Below, piece after piece: positions 57,420-64,000 of a stretch of 64,000 bases of DNA (position 1 is its first letter; each line of letters starts with the position of its first letter). Where the stretch lies: positions 1 to 64,000 of the forward strand of contig VGCH01000005.1 of assembly GCA_016870115.1 (NCBI GenBank), given 5' to 3'. This stretch comes from Alphaproteobacteria bacterium (lineage in GTDB: Bacteria; Pseudomonadota; Alphaproteobacteria; Reyranellales; Reyranellaceae). A model generated the notes under the pieces. That model saw only the letters and a list, made by a program, of their open reading frames with translations, ran no database searches and had not been told where the DNA came from. The translations under genes were made by a program, and so were the position numbers.

Positions 57420-58889
57420 TCAGCGCACCGGCCGCTGCTGCGGCAGGCGCTCGCTCCGGCGCAACACCGGTGGGGCGAGCTGATCGGCGGTGCGGCCCGC
57501 CCAATCCCGGCTCGCCACGGTGGCGATGCGCTTGCGCTGGCCGGCGACAAGCCCCGCCGTCGCTTTCTCCACGTCGATGGTGAGCACACGACCATCGCGC
57601 ACGACCTGCGTGCCATCGACCCAGACATGGCGGATGGCGCGATCGCCCGCGGAATAGATCAGGCTGCGCACCGGCTCGTGCGCCGGCTGCATGTAGGGGT
57701 GCGCGAGATCGACCAGCGAGAAATCCGCTTTGCAGCCGGGCGCCAGTCGCCCGAGGTCGGGTCGGCGCAGGAGTGCGGCGCCGCCCACGGTCGCCGCTTC
57801 GAACGCGTGACGCGTGGTGGCCGCCTTGTAGTTCCCCGTGAGGACCCGCGCGGCGTAACAGGCAAGCCGCATTTCATCGAGCATGTTGTGCGGGAACGTG
57901 TCGGTGCCGATGCCGACCGGAATGCCGGCGTCCATGTAGCGACCGAGCGTGTTCAGCGCGATGCCGCGACGCGCGAAGACCGTCGGGCAGTGCGCGACGG
58001 CCGCCCCGGAGTCGCGCAGGCGCGCGAAGTCGTCGCCATGCGGCCAGTGGATCTGCGGATGGTCATTCAGGAAGATGCCGTGGCCAATGATGAGGTCGGG
58101 GCCCAGCACGCCGATGGAGTCCAGCCACTCGATCGGCGTCTTGCCATGGCGGCGCACGATCTCGTTGAACTCGACCACGGCCTGGGCGGCGTGGGTCTGG
58201 ACGGGAATGCCGCGCCGCCGCGCCTCGGCCAGATTCTCGCGGAAGAACCCGTCCGAGCAGGTGTCGATCTGCGAGGGGCAGACCATCCCGGACAAGCGGC
58301 CGCTCGGATGGGCAATCGCCGCGTCGATGGTCGCGAGTGCGTCGGCGAAGGCTCGAGCGCCGGCCTTCTCGTCCCACGCATAGTCCACGGTGTGGCCGTT
58401 CTTGGTGAACCAGTAGCCCTGCCGCGCCATCGGAGCGACCACGGCGCGAATGCCGCTCGCGGCGAGATCGTCCAGCCAGCCGGCGCGGGCCACCGAGAGA
58501 TCGGTGATGGTAGTGACGCCGCTCTTCAGAAGCTCAGACAAGGCAACCTGGGTCGAGGGGCCTGCTGATTCGGGATCCAGACCGAACACCGGCAGGTATT
58601 CGTAGAGCGAGCTCTGGCCGAGTTTGTCGCTGCCGAACTCCTCGGTAACGCCCTTGTTGGCCGGTTCGGAGAAGGGATGGCTGTGGACGTTCACCAGGCC
58701 CGGCATGGCCATGAAGCCCGCGCCGTCGATCGTGGCGTCCGTCGGACCGGCATGGTCCTTGCCTACATGGACGATCTCGTTGCCCGAGAAGACGAGGTCG
58801 GCGCCTTCCAGATAGACGTGGCGGCCCTCGGATTCATCCCAGGCGACAATCAGGTCGAGCTTCGAAACGCGGACGGTCTTGGTGGTCAT
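57420..58889 (-). CDS. Amidohydrolase (ATZ/TRZ, cytosine-deaminase-like)
   Basis: 489 residues. Amidohydrolase superfamily: metal site N-V-H-S-H-P-F near residue 68, Q-T-H-A-A-Q, I-G-H-G-I-F and G-I-G-T-D-T-F-P-H-N. Resembles chlorohydrolase/deaminase members that act on pyrimidine-like or triazine-like rings. Divergent from the DapA-like gene over 41 bp, so it likely belongs to the hydantoin/pyrimidine-related cluster. The C-terminus is Arg/Gln-rich. Stops 1 bp beyond the FNR gene. Confidence 0.9.
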   Translation of the reverse strand: MTTKTVRVSKLDLIVAWDESEGRHVYLEGADLVFSGNEIVHVGKDHAGPTDATIDGAGFMAMPGLVNVHSHPFSEPANKGVTEEFGSDKLGQSSLYEYLPVFGLDPESAGPSTQVALSELLKSGVTTITDLSVARAGWLDDLAASGIRAVVAPMARQGYWFTKNGHTVDYAWDEKAGARAFADALATIDAAIAHPSGRLSGMVCPSQIDTCSDGFFRENLAEARRRGIPVQTHAAQAVVEFNEIVRRHGKTPIEWLDSIGVLGPDLIIGHGIFLNDHPQIHWPHGDDFARLRDSGAAVAHCPTVFARRGIALNTLGRYMDAGIPVGIGTDTFPHNMLDEMRLACYAARVLTGNYKAATTRHAFEAATVGGAALLRRPDLGRLAPGCKADFSLVDLAHPYMQPAHEPVRSLIYSAGDRAIRHVWVDGTQVVRDGRVLTIDVEKATAGLVAGQRKRIATVASRDWAGRTADQLAPPVLRRSERLPQQRPVR

Positions 58890-58930
58890 ATCGATCTTCC
58901 CTTCGGGCGCCAGACTGGCATGATCGCGCC

Positions 58931-59887
58931 ATGACTTCCAAGCTCACCGAAGCCGCCTCGGGCGTCTATATCATCGCCGCGACCCCGTTCACCGACGAGG
59001 GCGCTCTGGACCTGCGGAGTGTCGACACGCTCACCGACTTCTACCTGCGCTGCGGCGTGGATGGGTTCACGCTGCTCGGCATGATGGGCGAGGCGCACAA
59101 ACTCTCCCCTAAGGAGTCGCTCCAGGTGGTCCAGCGCGTGATCGCCCGCGCCCGCGACAAGCAGGTGATCGTGGGCGTGAGTGCTCCGGGTCTCGAGGCC
59201 GTCCGGCGTCTGGCCCATGAGGTGATGATCGCTGGCGCCGCCGGCGTGATGCTGGCGCCGACGCCCGGCCTCAAGGGTGATGACGGTCTCCACACCTATT
59301 TCGCGCAGGCCTTCCAGGCCTTGGGACCCGACATTCCGGTGGTCTTCCAGGACTATCCGCAGTCCACCGGCGTCCACATGGCACCATCGGTTTTCGACCG
59401 GCTGGTGCGGGAGTTTCCGCAACTGGTGATGCTGAAGCACGAGGATTGCCCCGGCCTCGGCAAACTCAGCCGCGTGCGCGAGGACGAAAAGAAGCCGGGT
59501 CGCCGGCGGGTCAGCATTCTCGTGGGCAATGGCGGGCTCTACCTGCCGCAGGAAATGCGGCGCGGCGCTGATGGCGCGATGACGGGCTTCGCGTGGCCGG
59601 AGATGCTGGTCGAGGTGGTTCGTCTCAGTCGAGCGGGCAAGCTGGACCAGGCGGAGGATGTTTTCGATCTGTACCTGCCGCTGGTCCGGCATGAGCAGCA
59701 GCCTGGCATGGGGCTCGCCCTGCGCAAGGAGGTCCTGTTCCGGCGCGGCGCCATCGCCAGTCCGCGCCAGCGCGCGCCGGGATCGAGCCTGTCGCCTGCC
59801 GATCGGGCCGAGCTCGACTCGCTCATCCGTCGTCTCGACGCGCGGCTCGCCGCGGCCGGTCGGATGCCGGCGCTGGCCGCGGAGTAG
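58931..59887 (+). CDS. Dihydrodipicolinate synthase/N-acetylneuraminate lyase family protein
   Basis: 318 residues. Class I aldolase of the DapA/NanA family with Schiff-base Lys169 (M-L-K-H-E-D) and Tyr142 (Q-D-Y-P-Q-S). The usual G-T-T-G-E substrate loop is L-L-G-M-M-G-E-A-H here, so a function in lysine synthesis is unlikely. Probably an aldol/lyase step in the catabolic cluster. A C-terminal extension of about 20 residues is present. Followed 3 bp on by the hydantoinase. Confidence 0.9.
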   Translation: MTSKLTEAASGVYIIAATPFTDEGALDLRSVDTLTDFYLRCGVDGFTLLGMMGEAHKLSPKESLQVVQRVIARARDKQVIVGVSAPGLEAVRRLAHEVMIAGAAGVMLAPTPGLKGDDGLHTYFAQAFQALGPDIPVVFQDYPQSTGVHMAPSVFDRLVREFPQLVMLKHEDCPGLGKLSRVREDEKKPGRRRVSILVGNGGLYLPQEMRRGADGAMTGFAWPEMLVEVVRLSRAGKLDQAEDVFDLYLPLVRHEQQPGMGLALRKEVLFRRGAIASPRQRAPGSSLSPADRAELDSLIRRLDARLAAAGRMPALAAE

Positions 59888-59890
59888 GCG

Positions 59891-61360
59891 ATGGCGGCGT
59901 ACGATCTGGTTGTGCGCAACGCGCGCATCGTGACGGAGACCGGACAGACTGAGGGCGACATCGCGGTGAAGGATGGCGTCTTCGTCGCGGTCGGCGGGGA
60001 GGTCGCGGGACGCGGTGCGCGCGAAATCGATGCCGGCGGCCGCTTCGCGTTGCCAGGCGGCGTCGATAGCCACTGCCACATCGAGCAGAAGTCGAGCATG
60101 GGTGTGATGTGCGCCGACGACTTCTACTCCGGCACGGTGTCGGCGGCATTCGGTGGCACGACGACGATCATCCCGTTTGCCGCGCAGCATCGCGGCATGT
60201 CCCTGCGCGAGGTGGTGAAGGAGTATCACGCCGCTGCCGGCCCTAAGGCGATCATCGACTACGGCTTCCACCTGATCGTCTCGGACCCGACCGAACATGT
60301 GCTGGGGCAGGAGCTGCCGGCGCTGATCCGCGACGGCTACACATCCTTCAAGATCTATATGACCTACGATGCGCTGAAGCTCAGCGACTACCAGATCCTC
60401 GACGTGCTGGCGCTGGCGCGGCGCGAGGGCGCGCTCGTCATGGTGCACGCCGAGAACCACGACATGATCAAGTGGTTGGCGCACCATCTGGTCGAGCAGG
60501 GCTACGGCGCGCCTAAGTTCCATGCCGTGGCGCATGCCCGCGTGGCTGAAGCCGAGGCCACGCATCGTGCGATCGCGCTCGCACGGCTGGTCGATGCGCC
60601 GATGCTGATCGTGCATATGTCGGAGATCGAGGCGATCGAAACGGTCCGACAGGCTCAGGCCAAGGGCTTGCGCATCTACGCCGAGACCTGCCCGCAATAT
60701 GTGATGCTGACGGCGGACGATCTCGACAAGCCGGGCGTCGAGGGCGCGATGTGGTGTTGCAGTCCGCCGCCGCGCGATGCGGCGGCGCAGGCCGCCGTCT
60801 GGGAGGCGCTGAAGGACGGCACGTTCCAGGTCTTCTCGTCCGATCACGCGCCCTACCAGTTCAACGTGGGCGGCAAGATTCCCAAGGGGGACAAGACCAC
60901 CTTCAAGGAAATGGCGAACGGCGTGCCCGGGGTCGAGCTGCGGCTGCCGGTGCTGTTCTCTGAGGGCGTCCAGAAAGGGCGCATCACCATGCAGCAGTTC
61001 GTGGCGCTCTCGGCCACGAACCATGCGCGGCTCTACGGGCTCTATCCGCAGAAGGGCACCATCGCGGTCGGCTCCGATGCCGATTTCGCCATCTGGGACG
61101 CCGACCGAGAGGTCACGGTTCGCTGGGCCGACCTGCACGACAATGTCGGCTACACGCCCTACGAGGGTCGCCAGCTGCGCGGCTGGCCGGTCACGGTCGT
61201 GAGTAGGGGCCGCGTGATCGTCGAGGACGGCAAGCTCGCGGCCGAGCGCGGATCGGGTCGGTTCCTGGCCTGCGCCTCGCCGGACTCTGCCAAGCCGCGC
61301 GGTGAGGCTGTACCGGAGCTCAAGGGCATGAGCCGCTTCGCCGCCAAGCCGCTTTTCTGA
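59891..61360 (+). CDS. Dihydropyrimidinase / D-hydantoinase
   Basis: 489 residues. Opens cyclic ureides such as hydantoins or dihydropyrimidines to N-carbamoyl acids. Zn ligands His61 and His63 (D-S-H-C-H-I), carbamylated Lys154 (S-F-K-I-Y-M-T-Y), His186 (H-A-E-N) and Asp in S-S-D-H-A-P-Y are all visible. Paired with a D-carbamoylase 12 bp downstream, so D-hydantoinase is the better guess. Confidence 0.95.
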   Translation: MAAYDLVVRNARIVTETGQTEGDIAVKDGVFVAVGGEVAGRGAREIDAGGRFALPGGVDSHCHIEQKSSMGVMCADDFYSGTVSAAFGGTTTIIPFAAQHRGMSLREVVKEYHAAAGPKAIIDYGFHLIVSDPTEHVLGQELPALIRDGYTSFKIYMTYDALKLSDYQILDVLALARREGALVMVHAENHDMIKWLAHHLVEQGYGAPKFHAVAHARVAEAEATHRAIALARLVDAPMLIVHMSEIEAIETVRQAQAKGLRIYAETCPQYVMLTADDLDKPGVEGAMWCCSPPPRDAAAQAAVWEALKDGTFQVFSSDHAPYQFNVGGKIPKGDKTTFKEMANGVPGVELRLPVLFSEGVQKGRITMQQFVALSATNHARLYGLYPQKGTIAVGSDADFAIWDADREVTVRWADLHDNVGYTPYEGRQLRGWPVTVVSRGRVIVEDGKLAAERGSGRFLACASPDSAKPRGEAVPELKGMSRFAAKPLF

Positions 61361-61372
61361 GGAGACTGTCCC

Positions 61373-62323
61373 GTGTCCCGCCGCGTCAAGACCGCCGCCG
61401 CCCAACTGGGTCCGATTCATCGCGCGGATAGCCGCGCAAGCGTCGTGAAGCGCCTCGTCGAGATGCTGAAGGAAGCTGCAGGCCGCGGCTCGACGTTCGT
61501 GGTGTTTCCCGAGCTCGCGCTCACCACGTTCTTTCCGCGCTGGTGGATCGAGGACCCGGCCGAGATCGACCGATACTTCGAGGCTCAGATGCCGAGCCCC
61601 GAGACGCTGCCGTTGTTCGAGCTCGCACGCCAGAAGGGCATCGGCTTCTATCTCGGCTACGCCGAACTGGTGGAGGAGGCGGGTCGGCTGCGCAGATTCA
61701 ATACCTCGATCCTGGTGGCGCCGGACGGCCGCATCGTCGGCAAGTACCGCAAGGTGCATCTGCCTGGCCACGTCGAGCATCGGCCGGCGGCGCCGTACCA
61801 GCATCTCGAGAAGAAGTACTTCGAGGTGGGAGACCTGGGCTTCAACGTCTGGAAGATGTTCGACAGCGGGGCGCGGGTGGGGCAGTGCATTTGCAATGAC
61901 CGGCGCTGGCCCGAGACCTTCCGGGTGATGGCGCTGAAGGGCGCCGAGATGGTGGTGCTGGGCTACAACACGCCCACCGACAACGTCTATGCGCCGCACG
62001 AGCCGCCGTATCTGCGGGTGTTCCACCACAATCTCTCGATCCAGGCTGCGGCGTACCAGAACGGGATCTGGGTCGTGGCGACGGCCAAGGCGGGCCGCGA
62101 GGACGGCTTCTGGCTGCATGGCGGGACCGCGATCGTGGCGCCGACCGGCGAGATCGTGGCCAAGGCGAATACCGAGGAGGACGAGGTGATCGCCTACGAT
62201 TGCGACCTGGCGTTGGGCGAGTATATCCGCAACACCACCTTCAACTTCGCCAAACACCGCCGACCCGAGCACTACCGCCTGATTGCCGATCGCACGGGCG
62301 TCGAGATCGAGACCGAGAACTGA
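61373..62323 (+). CDS. N-carbamoyl-D-amino acid hydrolase
   Basis: 316 residues of the nitrilase superfamily. The catalytic triad falls at Glu47, Lys127 and Cys172, the same numbering I recall for Agrobacterium D-carbamoylase. The sequence context (F-P-E-L-A-L-T-T-F-F-P-R-W, K-Y-R-K-V-H-L-P-G-H, C-I-C-N-D-R-R-W-P) also matches. It converts N-carbamoyl-D-amino acids to D-amino acids, CO2 and ammonia. Product of the upstream hydantoinase is the natural substrate. Confidence 0.95.
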   Translation: MSRRVKTAAAQLGPIHRADSRASVVKRLVEMLKEAAGRGSTFVVFPELALTTFFPRWWIEDPAEIDRYFEAQMPSPETLPLFELARQKGIGFYLGYAELVEEAGRLRRFNTSILVAPDGRIVGKYRKVHLPGHVEHRPAAPYQHLEKKYFEVGDLGFNVWKMFDSGARVGQCICNDRRWPETFRVMALKGAEMVVLGYNTPTDNVYAPHEPPYLRVFHHNLSIQAAAYQNGIWVVATAKAGREDGFWLHGGTAIVAPTGEIVAKANTEEDEVIAYDCDLALGEYIRNTTFNFAKHRRPEHYRLIADRTGVEIETEN

Positions 62324-62398
62324 CCCCGCCGCTCCGGCAACTCGTTGGGCGCCGCTTGCGTGGCGCGCGCTCCTGAACGCCCATCCGACTGAGGACCC

Positions 62399-63025
62399 AT
62401 GCAATACACCGCCGCCGAGCTTGCCCATCACGATCGCTACAAGGTGCTGACCGCCTTCGTGTTGCCCCGCCCGATTGCCTGGGTGACGAGCAAGAGCGCC
62501 ACCGGTGTGGTCAACGCCGCGCCCTTCAGCTTCTTCAATGTCTTCGCCGAGGACCCGCCGCTCTGCATGTTCGCGATCAACAAGCGGCCGGATGGGCGCA
62601 TCAAGGACACTTGGACCAACATCGAGCGGTCAGGCGAGTTCGTGGTCAACCTGACCGACGAGCCGCTCGCCCGCGCAATGCACGATTCGAGCGGCGACTT
62701 TCCGCCCGATATCGGCGAGCCCGACTGGCTCGGCCTCAAACTCGCACCCTCGGTCGATATCGGCGTGCCGAGGCTTGCCGATGCGCCGTGGGCGATGGAG
62801 TGCCGCACCTGGAAGGTCATCAACGTGAAGGACGACCGCCAGCTTGTGATCGGGGAAGGCATCCGCTTCCACATCCGCGACGAGCTGTGGGACCCTGCGA
62901 AGATGCGCGTACACATGGACCGCTACCATCCGATCGGCCGCATGTTCGCCGACCGCTACTGCCGGACTGACGATCGGGTGGTTTTCCCCGAGGCCAAGGG
63001 GCCTGTGCGCGACGCCGCCGACTGA
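62399..63025 (+). CDS. Flavin reductase-like FMN-binding protein
   Basis: 208 residues. DIM6/NTAB-type split-barrel: P-R-P-I-A-W-V-T-S, N-A-A-P-F-S-F-F-N-V, then F-V-V-N-L. These proteins bind FMN and reduce it or act as small oxidoreductases. In pyrimidine degradation (Rut) a related reductase partners a monooxygenase, but no monooxygenase is seen here. Follows the carbamoylase by 75 bp. Confidence 0.92.
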   Translation: MQYTAAELAHHDRYKVLTAFVLPRPIAWVTSKSATGVVNAAPFSFFNVFAEDPPLCMFAINKRPDGRIKDTWTNIERSGEFVVNLTDEPLARAMHDSSGDFPPDIGEPDWLGLKLAPSVDIGVPRLADAPWAMECRTWKVINVKDDRQLVIGEGIRFHIRDELWDPAKMRVHMDRYHPIGRMFADRYCRTDDRVVFPEAKGPVRDAAD

Positions 63026-63033
63026 GGCGGGGG

Positions 63034-63696
63034 CTACACCGACCAGCTGAGCCGGCTGCGGCCGATCGCCATCGCCGCCGCGGCCTGGCTGGGCTCGACC
63101 ACCAGGAGGCCGACATGGCGCTGGAGCCGGTCGCGATAGCGCGCCATGCCGGCGCACCCCATCACCACCACATCGGCGCCGTCGAGGTCGCGCAGTTCGA
63201 CCGCGACTTCGGCCATGCGCGCGAAGGTCGCGGCTTCGTCCTGGAGCTGGGTCACACCAAGCCCGATGGCGCGGTCGCCGGCCAGGCGACCTTCCAGTCC
63301 CATCTGGCCGACATAGCGCAGGTGGCGCGGGATCGACTTGCGCAGGATGGCGATGATCCCAAAGCGCTGGCCCAGTGTGAGGGCGGTCAGGATCCCGCAT
63401 TCGGCGATCCCGAGCACGGGTTTGGTCGTGAGTTCCCGCGCGGCGTGGAGACCCGGATCGCTGAAACAGGCAATCACGAAGGCCGAGCAGTCCGCGTCGC
63501 GCGCCCGCACCATGGCTCCGATCGGGCCGACCACACTCTCCACATGGGCTTGGCTCTCGATGCCGGGTGGACCCTCCTTCAGAGTGACGCATTCGATCGC
63601 TGGTCCGCCTGGCAGGCGCAGCGGCGCCATCGCCGCGTCGATGCCGTCGGTGACCGCTTGGGTCGAGTTGGGATTGATCACCAGGATGCGAGTCAT
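63034..63696 (-). CDS. Asp/Glu/hydantoin racemase family protein
   Basis: 220 residues from ATG 63696; an open extension to 63891 is not used because the protein starts well at M-T-R-I-L-V-I-N-P-N-S. The two catalytic cysteines are Cys77 (A-C-F-S-D-P-G) and Cys181 (G-C-A-G-M). A hydantoin racemase would make L-hydantoins available to the D-selective hydantoinase/carbamoylase. It is convergent with the flavin reductase gene. The 255 bp beyond its start hold nothing that I recognise. Confidence 0.93.
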   Translation of the reverse strand: MTRILVINPNSTQAVTDGIDAAMAPLRLPGGPAIECVTLKEGPPGIESQAHVESVVGPIGAMVRARDADCSAFVIACFSDPGLHAARELTTKPVLGIAECGILTALTLGQRFGIIAILRKSIPRHLRYVGQMGLEGRLAGDRAIGLGVTQLQDEAATFARMAEVAVELRDLDGADVVVMGCAGMARYRDRLQRHVGLLVVEPSQAAAAMAIGRSRLSWSV

Positions 63697-63951
63697 GGGG
63701 CGGACCTTGGCGCCGAATGCGCCGGCCGGCAATGACGAAGAGGTGGGGGCGATTTCAACAGAATTGGCCGGAACGGCATCCCGCTGTGTTGGCACCAGAT
63801 CGGACCGCTCAGGAGCGGCCGGCAACTGTTCGATACGGCCAGCTTGGTGTGGCCGCGCAGCCGGGTAGGCAGGGGGCCGCAGCGCCCCCATTCACCCTGC
63901 ATCGTCGCGGCAGGGCCGAAGCCTCCTTCGTGATGCCTGATGCCGATACTC

Positions 63952-64000
63952 TCAGGTCGGCGTGATCGACAGGTTACTGAAGTAGCCGTCGGTGCCGTCA
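63952..64000 (-). CDS. C-terminal fragment of an unidentified protein
   Basis: The minus strand at the window edge reads D-G-T-D-G-Y-F-S-N-L-S-I-T-P-T and a TGA at 63952-63954. The codon usage fits the surroundings, but 15 residues are too few to identify a family, and a chance open frame cannot be excluded. Confidence 0.3.
   Translation of the reverse strand, partial: DGTDGYFSNLSITPT

Noticed and set aside
58886-62431. 1181-codon open frame opposite the hydantoin genes
   Set aside because: Low-complexity His/Arg/Leu translation typical of an antisense frame in high-GC DNA; covers three solid plus-strand enzymes.

Overview
The window is a gene-dense (~66-70% GC by eye), chromosome-like stretch of an alphaproteobacterium. 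The pointers are a 17.2-kDa complex I subunit (NDUFA12) homologue beside an MCE/MlaD protein and a DUF2155 protein, an RNase E with a long insertion in its S1 domain, divergent tyrS/anmK, a mitochondrion-like iscR-iscSUA-hscBA-fdx-iscX operon, and a B12-dependent ribonucleotide reductase. A Rhodospirillales- or Reyranella-like free-living heterotroph would fit, but this is inference from gene content. I see no insertion sequence, prophage, CRISPR array or rRNA; there is one tRNA.

Layout. 1-1.9 kb: 5' end of an RND efflux pump with its adaptor and a TetR repressor. 2.0-6.1 kb: nrdJ, followed on the same strand by an 18-codon Ala/Lys-repeat micro-ORF, a 40-nt hairpin and an intrinsic terminator; a promoter with a candidate NrdR-box pair lies upstream of nrdJ. 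6.3-10.8 kb: NDUFA12 homologue, mlaD, a small unknown and a DUF2155 gene converge on aroQ-accB-accC-aat. 10.8-16.8 kb: tyrosine/homogentisate catabolism (marR / hppD-hmgA-FAH-maiA plus an unknown 500-residue protein) with a perfect 26-bp operator. 16.8-21.4 kb: DsbA-like and M48/TPR periplasmic proteins, a gamma-glutamyltransferase-like lipoprotein without the catalytic Thr, and an aminotransferase. 21.4-25.6 kb: HutD-like and NTF2-like proteins, a crotonase and a pair of acyl-CoA dehydrogenases.

25.6-37.8 kb: rne with a long structured leader, an amidase, PBP1a, prfB with a classical programmed +1 frameshift, a DUF2786 protein, an aldo/keto reductase, an MFS transporter and an amidohydrolase. 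37.4-47.1 kb: bcp and glnE, a 1043-residue AsmA/YhdP-like protein, tyrS, anmK and an alpha/beta hydrolase. 47.3-54.1 kb: the complete Isc operon, with an additional NifS-like desulfurase between iscR and iscS. 54.2-57.4 kb: glycine-zipper lipoprotein, mnmA, VOC protein, tRNA-Met and a ferredoxin-NADP reductase.

57.4-64 kb: a hydantoin/N-carbamoyl-amino-acid catabolic cluster containing an amidohydrolase, DapA-like lyase, hydantoinase, D-carbamoylase with the exact E47-K127-C172 triad, flavin-reductase-like protein and Asp/Glu/hydantoin racemase.

The least explained items are the nrdJ-linked Lys-rich micro-ORF with its structured 3' region, the GGT-like pseudoenzyme lipoprotein and the unknown protein ending the tyrosine operon. 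I found no convincing new defence or mobile system.
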